Positions 48,665 through 60,082 of a stretch of DNA of 64,000 bases are shown here, one piece after another; the stretch's first letter is position 1; each line of letters begins with the position of its first letter. Origin of the DNA: Perca fluviatilis (lineage: Eukaryota; Chordata; Actinopteri; Perciformes; Percidae). The translations under genes and the position numbers were made by a program. Under the pieces are notes generated by a model. The model saw only the letters and a program-made list of their open reading frames with translations, was not told the DNA's origin and made no database searches. The stretch is from NCBI RefSeq assembly GCF_010015445.1, contig NC_053121.1, positions 32,069,934 through 32,133,933 of the forward strand. The letters run 5' to 3'.

Positions 48665-49606
48665 ACCAATTAGCTTAACTTGTTGTTGGACTGTGCCTGG
48701 TAGATGAAATTCAGAGATCCTTTTACACTCCTTCATCCCCGACTCACACCCTTTGACATAAACACTTGTATGTACAAACAAAAACACAAGTGCTGTAGAG
48801 GGGGAGACCGTAATGGGGGTGATAGTGGCACTGAAAGCTCAGAGTAATGGGTGGAACAATTTAAAAAAGAATCAGAGTAACTATTGGGAAAAACGACAGT
48901 CACAGGACGATTTGTCTGAGGTAGCGACTCGACCGGGGAGTTTGGAGGTTGCCCACAGGCTCTGGGGCAGATTATGGAAACCAGACCTGGCGAGTTTACA
49001 CCGAACGCAAGGCCCCGTAGAATTAAACTGCGAACTGCGGACAGCTCACAGGAAACGCCTCTTTGTAAAGCAAACATACATGTATTTTATGGCAGCCACT
49101 TTACTGCTTTTTTTACTTTTGGGCTCCAATGAGTTGACATTTCAACATGGCCTCCGTCTAATTTCCTCTGCTTTTCTTCACCTTTTTTTTGTCTGGTGGG
49201 CGACGCCACTCCAACACATACACACACTCTGTCCACCTATTCCTAACAAAATAAGGCTGCTTTTTTGGCAGTGGCCATTTTTATTTTCGTGGAGGTGTGA
49301 GGGCCAGCCAGTTGGGGTCGTTTTGACAGATTCAGGGACTTTATTGCATCCCCCAGGGCAGCTGTAGGGGTGTGAGCGCCCCTCCCCCCTACCACCACTT
49401 CACCCTCCACCCCAGACCCAAAAGGAGAGCAACACAGCTGCTGCTACTTCTTCTCCCCCTCCCTCCCCTCATCTCAGCCTCTTCACCTGGTCTCCATATG
49501 ATTGTGACCCTCCAACACACACACGCACACATACACACCATAAAAGGTAAAAGAGGTGTGACATCTAATTCTGTAATGACCTTATGCTCAGCAACACCCA
49601 CCCTCT

Positions 49607-49609
<3 letters not shown>
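48664..49609. other. intronic sequence, nothing recognised
   Basis: Unique sequence. A frame at 48813-49367 is open for 184 codons but has low-complexity stretches and no recognisable domain, so I do not call it. Confidence 0.4.

Positions 49610-49658
<49 letters not shown>
49610..49658. repeat. (CA)n microsatellite
   Basis: CA array of about 49 bp. Confidence 0.95.
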
Positions 49659-49661
<3 letters not shown>

Positions 49662-50353
49662 CTGTGGTTCTGCTAGGATTAGAGTGACTCCTGCTGGGGC
49701 CACACATGCTAAAAATGAAAATGTATAAATTTATGACGCTGTAGGACGAAAACAAACACTAAACTGTGCATGTGTTAAAGAAAAATTCCAGTTTATTACA
49801 GATTAAATCTTAATTTCGGAACCATTCCTATCAGTCATAATAACACTGTGCTCACTAAGTTAATTGCTGAGATCACAGCGACATCGCTAAGACGAGGGCA
49901 AGAAGTACGAGCAGTCAAAAGATCAGATCAGGTTTTAAATAAAGCACTCGATTAGCCACATTTTTTTGGAAGATAAAACAAAGGAAAATGTTACACCCAA
50001 ACATCCAGCACAGTTTATAGATACGTTTACTCACTTGAAATCCGGCATTGTGCAATTCTTGTGCACTGCATTTTGTAGGAAAATATTAACTAATTTGCAA
50101 TGCTCTACCATGCCATAGTATTCGTTTTCTAAGAACAAATATCACCTGTTCAAATGGTTTATACCTCATTTTGAAACTACAAATCTTGACTTCCTGCTGG
50201 CTGTGCGGAGTAAGTGGGACAGTATGGGGTTAACAGCGCCAGAGTTATTTGGTTCTTGGACACGGTGGCCTCGCCTGCCGGATGCAAGTTTGACTCAAGG
50301 GCAAAATCCAGAGTGAAAGCCTCTCATGTTTTTGACTGGTTGCCAACTCTGCT
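49659..50353. other. intronic sequence, nothing recognised
   Basis: AT-rich non-coding sequence. Confidence 0.4.
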
Positions 50354-50356
50354 TCT

Positions 50357-50392
<36 letters not shown>
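50354..50392. repeat. (CT)n microsatellite
   Basis: CT array of about 36 bp within a broader pyrimidine-rich block (50350-50475). Confidence 0.9.
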
Positions 50393-50394
<2 letters not shown>

Positions 50395-53300
50395 CCTGTC
50401 ATTCTCATCCCTCTCTGCTGTCCCCTCCCCTCTCTCTCTCTGATTTACTCTCTCTTTCTCCTCACTCTGTTCCTCCTCTGATCCACTCCCACATCAAAAT
50501 CAGGACTGACATAAAGCAGGTCCAGTGTCCCTCTGAATACAGTGAGGCCTCGTACAAAGTTATGTCATCCTTTTTAGAAAGATGTGTGCAGAACTCTTCA
50601 GAAGATAGTATACATCTGCTTTAGCTACAAATCAATACATGTGGGATTAATTGATGGAACCAAAATTACTCACCTCAATATGTGGTAAAAGGATTTGCCT
50701 CTAAAAAGCTCCTGGAGTTTACACCAAACGCCTATAGCTTCATGTACCAGATTCTGTAAAACAGTATGTTTCAGCAAAGAAAATGCACTCATTAGACTAA
50801 TCATTGCGCTAACTTCAGTTCATGGGTGGCTGATGTTAATGCCGTGAAGTTGTACGTACAGATCAAGGTATAAAACACTTGTCTTGAATGTTTTGCTGTC
50901 TTAATACAGGCCACACACCCAGGAATGACTGCATTATGTTGCTTTTAGTGTGGTAGCAGGACAAAAGTAAATGGCACATTTCACAGAAGTGCCATAGATG
51001 CCGCACAGTCTTGCCATGGATGCATGTTGCACAATCGATGCAAGGTCTGGAAGGATTCTCATCTATGAAAACAAATTCCCTCCCAAACCACGCAAGAAAC
51101 AAAACCTGGCTCTGGATTGAAGTGTATGGACCAAGTCTGACAACACCGTAAGACTTTGAAATTGAGCTTCTCCCTAAAGAGAATGGGAAATCCATAAAGG
51201 CGCAACCTTTTTAATTTTAGCAGCCACTTTCACTGATTTATTAGCACAGTAGACTGCTGTTGAAGTAGACAGAATAAGTTTAATACCTAAACGATTGTTT
51301 TTAACCTGATGATAACCAACATTTGCTGCCATTTATTCTTTCTTTTCCCAAATCTGAACTCCAGAAGTAGATCTCTCTGACCTTTCTGTGAGCTTTTGGT
51401 TCCCATTGTGCTCTCTGCATTTTTTGTTTGGTGTGTGTGTTCTGCATAAATCCGGGGTGGCCCATCTCAGAGTCAGTATGACTCACCAAGGCCTCTGAGG
51501 ATTGTGGACTGACAGGTTAGGAAACCACATACAGCAAATGCCTTCAGGCAGGGAACACAGGCAGGGAACATAGTCAACTCACGTCTCCTCAGACAAGCCA
51601 CCTATTCAGCCAGACGGCCTGCTATCATCCTGCACGTTGGAAAAGGCACCAACAAAAATATTTTTTGAAGAAAAGAGAGACTTCACCAGATGTGCAGGGA
51701 AGAACTTATTCATCATGTTCAGTGTCATGGACCCAGTGTTTCCTTTCATATCATCTAAAGGGAGTGTGAGCAACAAGGCAGATCTGATCTTAATTTAGCC
51801 GCACCGCGTCTAAGCTTCCAGCTAAGAATAAGACACCTGAATTGCGGGGGCGTCTGTTTGTAAACAGTTTGTAGACGTAGCTCAGAGCAGGTCACATTGA
51901 AGCTGGCCAAGAATGTGCTCAGCAACAAATGCTCCAAGGAGAAGATTCCCAGCATTCCTCGCTGGTTAGGGAGAGGTACCGGCCATCGCAGATAGGAAGT
52001 CGTCTGTCATTAAGGGGTAATCACTTCTTGAGGAGGATTGCAATGCCTGGAATGATTACTGTTGTTATCGGCAGTGAAACTTGCCGCAGAGAGAGCGGAT
52101 GAGATTTTTTTTTTTCTCTCTCTCTCTTCTCTTTCTGTTTTCTCTCTTTGTGTGTTTTGATCAGCTTGACTGATCCAGCGTAGGCCCCACTTGTTTTTTA
52201 CAACTTTCTCACCATTGCGCTCGGCTTAATTTTGCATTGCAGGGTAGTCCACAATGCACACTCGCCCAGATTTAGTGGTGTATAAATGCTTCGATGTTGA
52301 CTTAAAGCTAGTTGGTATTTCTTACCTAGGGGCATTTCTAATTTCTAATGGCTCATGTGTAATGATGCATAACGTGTCAGTGGTGCAACAAGGTGGATGC
52401 GATCCGTCACGCAGACTCGTGTAAGACAAACAGAGAATTTATCCGACTGCATTTTGTTGATGGTGGTTTTCTGTCTCCCATGCCACTTATCTGTGTTTGT
52501 TTGTAGGGTTTTGGTCCTTTAGTCCTTTCAAGTGGCTCGTCTGGGTCTCTTGGTCTGGCTGTTTTTGTCGTCTCTTTTCTTTTCTCTTTCCCTCCCTCCT
52601 TCTTCTCTTGCCCTCTGCCAGTCGAGCCAAGACTTCAGGTGCAATGATGCCGTTACGAAAAGAGCCCGTCAACGCTTGCCCGACATGCCAAGCCAAGTAT
52701 TTGTCTCTCGGGGTCCCCCCCTTACCTCCTCCTCCTCCTCTTCTCCTACCCCCACCCCTGGACCCTTGAGAACAGGAAGTGTATCTTGTTAAGTGATGGA
52801 TGGGCCCCCTGCTCTTGCTGAGAGGAAAGAAAAAAAAAAAAAACTTTCTTTCCCTCCAGGGCAGTCAGATGAGTTTAGCAGTCTCAAAGCTGAGGGTCGG
52901 CTCTGCTTTTTGGGAGCGCCTTGGAACCCTTGGAGCCTGAGCGCCTGGAAGCCACGGGCACTTCTCCATTATGTGTGTGGAGAGAATTAACGGCTGATAA
53001 AGTAGCAGACGGCGTCTTTGCACTGGGAGAAATGGATCGGAAATGAAAAAGACCAAGCCGAAGAGTGTTTACCAGAATTGCATTTGCATTGCATTTGTTT
53101 GTTGTGCAGTGGCGTGTCTGTCTGTGTTGAGTTATTTAGCCGGGGGTCAGCAGGTTTGTGTTGGCATGCAGCCGCTAGATTCTTCCAGGGAGAGCAACTC
53201 AGGAAGTGTCCCTGGCACATCCTCTGCATAGTGCAATACGCACTGACGCGACTGGCTCGACCTGCTGTGACACACAACCAAAGACTGCAATCCACACTGC

Positions 53301-53934
53301 ATGTGTCTCACCTTCTGCACACACACACACACACAAACCTACAATACACACTAATCTGTGGGAAGAACCTTGACATCAAACTAACGCTCACATGTGTTGT
53401 TTTATAGTTGTTTTGCCAGACGCATCTTATCAAGTCCCCCAAGTCTCAAGCCCTTAAAGCCCTCAAACCTGCTATCCATCCATCTCCCAGCAGGTCTCCC
53501 CAACAGCCATCCTTTGCCCGCTTTAAATGAAAGTGACGTTATTCCTCTCAATCCGTTCCGTTATGTGGATGGTTCGTCACCCACAGCCAGACCCAGAATC
53601 CAGAGACCTGAAAAACACAACATTTCCTCTCATGATCCATTGCTCCTTTGTCAGCCATGGCTCTGTTGTGGTTACCTCAGGGTAGCTACTAATGTTTGTC
53701 TTTAGTTTCCATCCGCTCATGTTGCATACACATACACAGGAACACAAAAAGCAACAGATAAAAGGCGGAAAAACTGTCCATCGCCTTAGTAAACGGTAAT
53801 TGGTTATCCAGAGGGGAAATAAAGAAAACCATAAAACAAAACTCTTAAAATCGCATCCGGCACACTTTGCAAGCAGATGGACTTAAAATTTAACATGGCA
53901 AAGACCGTTTAATGGTTTCTGTCATATTGAGTAA
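50393..53934. other. unique intron, candidate conserved elements near 51990-52280
   Basis: No exon recognised. Stretches 51990-52090 (GTCATTAAGGGGTAATCAC, GGAATGATTACTGTTGTTAT), 52160-52290 and 52980-53110 (TTGCATTTGCATTGCATTTG, octamer-like) are compositionally balanced and repeat-free. That is typical of regulatory sequence, but unproven. Confidence 0.4.
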
Positions 53935-54415
53935 AGGGCTGCAACTCCCAATGTTTGTCTTTATCACTAAGGTTATGGAAATAGCAGGTGACAAAAGAAT
54001 AACCCCTCAAAGTCCATTGTGGATGTTCAAATTTCCATATTTTTTTAAGGCCCTTCGAGGGCTTCTTGTCCACGTTGGCTTTAAAGCTGAAGTTCAAAGT
54101 TTATTCTTGACGTTGGAAACGGCAGTTGAAAAAGCAATCTTTCGTTTATCTTTTTCATTATTGTTTCAACTGTCACAGTTCTTTTCAGACTAATAAATTA
54201 AGCAACTACCCTTCACAATTTCCCGGAGCCCAGGTTGACATCCTAATGACTTTTTTTGTCTGACCAGCAGTCTAAAATCCAAAGAGGTTCGGTTTACAAA
54301 AGTATAGGATAGTGGAAAAAAAGCAGTAAATCCTCACATTTCAGAAGCAACATTTTCGCTTGATAAATAACGAATTTATTAATTATGTGTACTAATTGTC
54401 AAAGTTATCATTTCA
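53935..54415 (+). mobile_element. old hAT-type MITE (GGGCTGCAACT family)
   Basis: Left end AGGGCTGCAACTCCCAATG. The interior words CTGACCAGCAGTCTAAAATCC, followed by AAAGAGGTTCGGTTTAC and CACATTTCAGAAGCAAC, match the MITE family near 10891. Right terminus missing. Diverged copy about 1.2 kb upstream of the AFG2A exon. Confidence 0.45.
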
Positions 54416-55573
54416 GCAGTACTTGGATTCATGAAACCCTTTTAATATAATTTACAACCTAATGCAAATTGTCCTGCTTTGCTCATGGACATTCTATAAA
54501 TGTTCAGAAACTAAGCTTATGAAAGAAACGAGGAAGCTGTCGGGCCTGGGAGACACATGGTGCATGCAGAGACGCAAGAATAGCAGTGTGATGTCTATGC
54601 AAACAAGAGTTCAAAGGCTGCTGGTCCAGTCCCTCCAACCTTCACTGATCCCTCCTGACGTGACCTCCTGCATGGCTTGCGTCTGCGTGTGTCTCCTGCC
54701 TCGTCTTTGCCGGCCCGGGGTTTAGCCCCGCTGTGGCCTGTCTGGCCCAAAGCCAGGGACTCCACTGTCTTTACAACCAGGCCTCACCGAGTCTTGGGGG
54801 AAGAACAAAAATGAAACTGTCAGTTCCAGTTGTTTGTTTTTTCTGTTGATTCTTCATTCCAGCGCTGAAATTAAATGCTAATTCACGGCGAGTCAAATGC
54901 ATGTTCGCTATTTTCAAATCCTGCTGTTCTTTAGCTAGCTGGCTGGTCAAAATGGATACACTACCCAAACCAAACAATAACCACACCATACCACAGCTTG
55001 TCACGGCCTGGCTGAGGAAAGCGAATGGAGACACGGCATATTTGTCTGTCCGTCTGACTGTCTGTGTTTGAGAGGCGCCTGCCACTTAATGACGTCTGAC
55101 AAGCGAGACAGTGGCGGCTTTGGGTACTCAAGGACTGTTTTGGGGTCACGGAGATGTGATCTGTAGGAAGTGGAGGGTTTATCAGATAACGTCAACATTG
55201 TCTCCACGCTGACTGTTAGAAGTTTCACAGTTTGCATTTTAGGCATTTGGTTCATGGTGCCGTCTAAAGAGGTGTACTATTAATGCAGGAGTAGAGGAAG
55301 CTTCAGTTCCTACTGTCGATCTCCACCATAACACGCAAGCAGTAAGGAGGTCAAAGTTCAGAGCCATAGTATCCTGACAGTATTTTTGTTACGCCAAAGC
55401 ATCATGTAAAAAAGATTTGCTGGAATAGTGTGATTATATTTCCGTTGTAAGCCAAAGAAGATTTCACTGATGCTCAGTTTTAATGTGAAAGCCTTAACTC
55501 GATGGACTTGCATGTGACAATTTGTGAAATATGATGGTAAACCAGAGGCTTACAGTGTTTTTCCATCCCACAG
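54416..55573 (+). other. AFG2A intron, 3' end with acceptor site
   Basis: Unique intron leading to the acceptor TTTTTCCATCCCACAG at 55558-55573. A CCTTAAC-like branch-point candidate lies at about 55492-55498. No exon encoding the Walker B or sensor 1 part of AFG2A D2 is found here or further upstream. Confidence 0.6.
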
Positions 55574-55738
55574 GCTCTAATGCGTCCAGGTCGCCTTGAC
55601 CGAATCGTCTATGTGCCTCTTCCAGATGCTCCGACCAGACAAGAGATATTTTCTCTCCAGTTCCGCAACATGCCTGTGGCCCAAAATGTGTGTCTTAATG
55701 ACCTGGTGACTCAGACCAACAAGTATTCTGGAGCAGAG
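55574..55738 (+). CDS. afg2a: AFG2A (SPATA5) internal exon, AAA+ D2 domain
   Basis: Internal exon of the AAA+ ATPase AFG2A (SPATA5), a hexameric unfoldase that in animals works with AFG2B, AIRIM and CINP in 60S ribosome maturation and replisome turnover. The exon reads 55 codons in phase 0 at both ends. It is preceded by a pyrimidine tract ending in CAG (55571-55573) and followed by a consensus GTGAGT donor from 55739. It starts [10 protein letters not shown]: by analogy with p97 D2, the arginines at exon residues 4 and 7 are the arginine-finger pair. It then carries the conserved [12 protein letters not shown] strand and ends in YSGAE (residues 51-55), the sensor-2 helix start. The match to vertebrate AFG2A as I remember it is close along the whole exon, including the QF-x2-MPV segment. 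VCP and NVL share the core motif but not that segment. The neighbouring exons, upstream Walker B/sensor 1 and downstream C-terminus, were not found in this window, so the exon sits between very large introns. Confidence 0.9.
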
Positions 55739-58356
55739 GTGAGTTACATTTCCTTTAAATGATTTATAATGAGTGCAACAGGAAAAGATCCATCTACATC
55801 TTTTGCACTGAGATATGCAAAAGATTTCTTGAATGAACTCCGTCCTCTACAAACCAATACACGTGTGGTCTGCCCCAAGTCCACCTCAATTTAAAATCTG
55901 ACCGGCGCCTTTAAAAAAAAGATATTTTCTGTGTTGTTTAAGCTTTTCAAAGTTTAAAACATTTTTGTGGTTTGATTGTTTAAATAATCAAAGCCATCTA
56001 GTTTTCTCTCACCAGATTTGGTGATGTTGGATTGACAACCAACTTTTCAGACTTGTTACTTGTCAGCTCAAGCAGAAAAATAGTTTTCATATCTTACTAA
56101 ACATCAGGTTTAATAATCCAATGCAAAGGGCGCCCGACCCAAGGATTCAAACTGGCAACACTGCATTTACAAGCCTACATCTTTACCTTTTGTCTGGTTC
56201 TGCACCCTAAATAAGGAACTACATTGCATTGAGATGCTACTGCGCTTTTCCATGATGTCTGTGTCGTGTCTGTACTGTGTCACAGAGCGCCCTCGTGATC
56301 TCACAGCAGACTGGGACTGATCGTACAAACACTCCTTTGTGTGACAGATTTGTCTCTCTGCATTCATCTGCCGCGTGATTCACATTGCCTTGAGCAGAGA
56401 ATCTGCTACCGTCTACGCGACACGAATAACTAAGAAACCGTGAGGAGAAAGGGCTCAATTTTGAAAAGAATGCGTCACCTTTTGGCCAAATAAACTCGTT
56501 TACCAACTTTAAGTTTGGATGGTTTTAGCCTGTGCATATTATTTACTGCAGAGTATAAGTGATGAAGAGTGTTTTCTGTACGGGGGCCTGGTTCTCTCTC
56601 TATCTGTCTTGTTCTTGTCAGAGAAATCATGTTTGTCTTTGACCTTCAACGTGACTCAGAGTCCATACACCATTCGACAGAGAAAAATAACATTCCCACA
56701 AGATGTACAGTATCTTTCCCCCTGAATGTAAATCCCAGCTGTATATTTACACTTCAAGGGTCACAGACATGATAGAAATGTCATGCTGGTCTTCTGACAG
56801 GCTCAGAAAACAACCATTTAAAAAAGATTCAGACACTACCGTGCCTTGGCAGGCTTTGAAAAACACAGATTTCATTGTTGTCTCAGTCATGCTTTCTGTG
56901 TGACATGTTTGTGAAAGAAGCCGTGTACATAAGAAGTTGTGATGACTTGGTTATGTCATATGACTGCCTGGTTTTAAAGCAGATGTTGGGGGGGGGGGAT
57001 GGAGTCCTGAATTGAATTGTTTTGAACCCTTTCAGATTGATCTTCAGATTCCCAGCTTTCAGATGATGTGTTCCACTTCTATGTGGCTTATACTGTTGAC
57101 CTTCCATGTATCCCTTTAATCTTATAGAGAATTACTCAAGCTTTGATACCAGGTTTTCAAGAGCTTTAACACTTTCACTTAACACACACACCACACACAA
57201 TAAAACATTTCTTTCAGCAAGCTCAGAAAACTGTTTATCAGTTCTAAAATCAAGTCTGATCAGGACGGCGAGGTGTTGAGCTGTTTCCGTCTTTTCTCTT
57301 GACATTATGATCCTCTCGAGGGCAGTCTGAGGTCATCTATAGGGCCTCCTCATATCCTAAAGTACAAGCTCTCTCCCTGATTCCTGACTCGGCTGCCCCC
57401 ACTCCAAAAAGCAGCCTAAAGCAGGCGTACACCTGGAGGAGGTATGCAGTAAGAAACCAATCCCCCCGCTATCAGGTGTTGTGTTTGACATCGGGGATTC
57501 TGGTATACTGTCTCATCTGTGGAATGGAGGTTTGCAGTCACTTGCCATTGAGTTCTTGAAACCCCCCGGAAAAAAATCAAAGAAATGCCACAGTCAAGCT
57601 GATAACCGTTCATAGGTGGGGGGAAAAAAAGCCAGGTCTCACCTGTGTACAGATTATATTTTACATACCAATGCTATAGATCAGATGAGATGAGATGAAA
57701 CTTTAAACTCCCGGGATCACCGAGGGGAAGTTTGAGAGAAAACAGGATACAGATAACAGAGCAACACAGTACTAAAGATAATGCTGTGTTTACAAGAAAA
57801 GAGCACCAAGGGACAAATGCAGCAAATCACCAAGTAAATAAACAAGTAAATGTCCAAACACACTGACTGCTGATTGGTCACATCTTGACTGGCTGTTCTT
57901 ATGCTCATATATGTTACTGTTATGCTTAAAGATATTACACATTACAGAGATACCTCGTAATGTGTAAGTTTTTTCTTTCTATTTCTACTGAAAGAACAGC
58001 CAGGGCTTTTAAATGGAGCAGATTCAAAAGTGTTTGTGTTTCCTGCAGCAGGAAGACACTGGTCACCGCAGTTTACAGTCAATGGAATTGCAGTACATCC
58101 AGTAAATGTTGACTACTCAGAAAATGTTTCCGGTAATAAAGTGAAAAGAACCCAGACAGATCAGCTGCTGATTATGAGTTTCTCTGACAAAATAATAATA
58201 GTAAAACTTTAAACTGCAATTAGTGTTTTTAAAAGCCCGTTATCACCCTGATTTTTGGACTAATGACTTTTTTTATCAGATTGTTTGTTAAATAAACAAA
58301 GATACATTCTCTTTGGTATATGTATATTCATAGAAAATATTAGAAATGTATCCACA
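55739..58356 (+). other. AFG2A intron, 5' part after donor site
   Basis: Begins with the consensus donor GTGAGTTAC. It holds a G9 run (56989-56998) and a retroposon tail-like piece near 57685-57735 (GATGAAACTTTAAACTCCC, GAGGGGAAGTTTG). The last AFG2A exon, encoding the C-terminus, was not found here. Confidence 0.55.

Positions 58357-58408
<52 letters not shown>
58357..58408. repeat. (TG)n-(TA)n compound microsatellite
   Basis: Short TG array passing into a (TA)n array of about 40 bp. Confidence 0.9.
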
Positions 58409-58418
<10 letters not shown>

Positions 58419-58464
58419 TATATAGATATTCACAGGTATATATAGATATATAGATATTCACAGG
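58409..58464. repeat. 28-bp tandem duplication
   Basis: Two perfect adjacent copies (58409-58436 and 58437-58464) of a 28-bp unit ending GATATTCACAGG, grown from the edge of the TA array. Confidence 0.85.
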
Positions 58465-59245
58465 TATATGTAGAAATCAGCTGTATAAATCTCAAACAGC
58501 AAGCAAATAAATCATTACAACCAAAAAATATTAGAAATGTATCCAAAACCATAACAATGACATGTCTATTGAAATAAAATATACAGTATGACAATATAAA
58601 GATGAAAATATCACTTACAGAAAGATGTTATTATCATATGTTTTACCTTTTTTCCCGTTACTTCAAACATAATAAACAGTATTTCTGATCAAACTATCTC
58701 CCAAACTGTCTTGAGTGCAAACTTAATGCTTTTAATGCAAATCATGATACCAAACAACGATCTCAAACTGTTACTTTAATGAAAATGAACAGATGAGGCC
58801 TTTAGGCAGCAGATATTATGTAACATGCAGTATTATACAATAATATATTTGTAGATTAGAAATATATACTGTATGCAACATTTTCTCAGTCAGTATTATG
58901 ACAAGTTCCTGTACCACACATCCTCCGGCAAAGTTAAAAACTTATATAACCGGTAGGATTCAGTGGTGTGGACACTGAGAGTAGCTGGACCTCTCCAGAG
59001 CACTGAGCCATTATATTTGACTTGGCATGCTAACTGCTAATGCAGTAGGCAACTGGGTGAGCCGCAGCCGACTAGCATCGGTCAGCCGTGCATCAAGCCC
59101 CACGCTGCCAGGGATCGAGCTGGGTGAAAGGGGCGGGGGCATCTTGCTATAAATCAATAGCAAGATGCTTTTTTAAAACTGGAGGCTGCGAGTTCAGTTT
59201 CAGTTTTTATATCATACGCTGAATAGCTCCGTCTCTCCCTCTGTT
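58465..59245. other. AT-rich intron with 12-bp hairpin
   Basis: AT-rich. A perfect hairpin GCATCTTGCTAT / ATAGCAAGATGC with a 6-nt loop lies at 59139-59168, just after a GGGGCGGGGGC run. Confidence 0.5.
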
Positions 59246-59345
59246 GTTGTCACCTACCATACGATATGATACACTTAATGTCCCTGGGGGATTCATTTTG
59301 CACAATGATGCTGCATACATTACAAACAGTCAGTAGTAATTTACA
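59246..59345 (-). repeat. retroposon 3'-tail fragment
   Basis: GATACACTTAATGTCCCTGG then GGGATTCATTTTGCACAATG. This is the tail motif (ctttaTTGTCCC-like) of fish SINE/LINE elements, as at 9210. Confidence 0.45.
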
Positions 59346-59468
59346 ATCAGATTAAAAGATACCGGTCAATAAATAGAAAACTGTCGATCAATAAATATAG
59401 CTGGTGCAATGGTAGCAGGTAATAAATAAGTACAAGTCTTCTCTGTTGCCGTGGATATGGGATGGGGC

Positions 59469-59470
<2 letters not shown>

Positions 59471-59518
<48 letters not shown>
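59471..59518. repeat. (AT)n microsatellite, left of the Tc1 foldback
   Basis: About 47 bp of AT. Together with the array at 60042 it appears to be one TA microsatellite split by the Tc1-type insertion. Confidence 0.9.
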
Positions 59519-59520
<2 letters not shown>

Positions 59521-59521
<1 letters not shown>

Positions 59522-60039
59522 AGGCCAAAAGTTTGGACACACCTTCTCATTCAATGTGTTTCTTTATTTTCATGACTATTTACATTGTAGATTCTCACTG
59601 AAGGCATCAAAACTATGAATGAACACATGTGGAATTATGTACTTAACAAAAAGTGTGAAATAACTGAAAACATGTCTTATATTTTAGATTCTTCAAAGTA
59701 GCCACCCTTTGCTTTTTTGATAACTCTGCAAACCCTTGGTGTTCTCTCAATGAGCTTCATGAGGTAGTCACCTGAAATGGTTTTCACTTCACAGGTGTGC
59801 TTTGTCAGGGTTAATTAGTGGAATTTTTTCCCTTATTAATAAAAAGCAAAGGGTGGCTACTTCTAAAATATATAAGACATGTTTTCAATTATTTCAACCA
59901 CACTTTTTATTAAGTACATAATTCTATATGTGTTCATTCATAGTTTTTGATGCCTTCAGTGAGAATCTACTATGTAGATAGTCATGAAAATAAAAAGGAA
60001 ACGCATTGAATGAGAAGGTGTGTCCAAACTTTTGGCCTG
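59521..60039. mobile_element. Tc1/mariner foldback element
   Basis: Left end CAGGCCAAAAGTTTGGACAC, right end the exact inverse (GTCCAAACTTTTGGCCTG), with TA at both flanks (59519-59520, 60040-60041). The inverted arms are each about 200 bp or longer (AAGGCATCAAAACTATGAAT left, ATTCATAGTTTTTGATGCCT right; TAGCCACCCTTTGC and GCAAAGGGTGGCTAC), nearly meeting in the middle. No transposase frame. This is a well-known fish Tc1-type repeat reduced to its terminal repeats. Confidence 0.9.
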
Positions 60040-60041
60040 TA

Positions 60042-60042
60042 C

Positions 60043-60079
<37 letters not shown>
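60042..60079. repeat. (AT)n microsatellite, right of the Tc1 foldback
   Basis: Remaining half of the TA array into which the Tc1-type element inserted. Confidence 0.9.

Positions 60080-60082
<3 letters not shown>

Noticed and set aside
48813..49367. 184-codon open frame as a gene
   Set aside because: No domain, leucine/phenylalanine-rich low-complexity translation, no splice context. Chance opening is plausible in 64 kb on six frames.
58030..58212. 60-codon frame after a TTCCTGCAG acceptor-like site
   Set aside because: No recognisable protein and no matching donor in frame.
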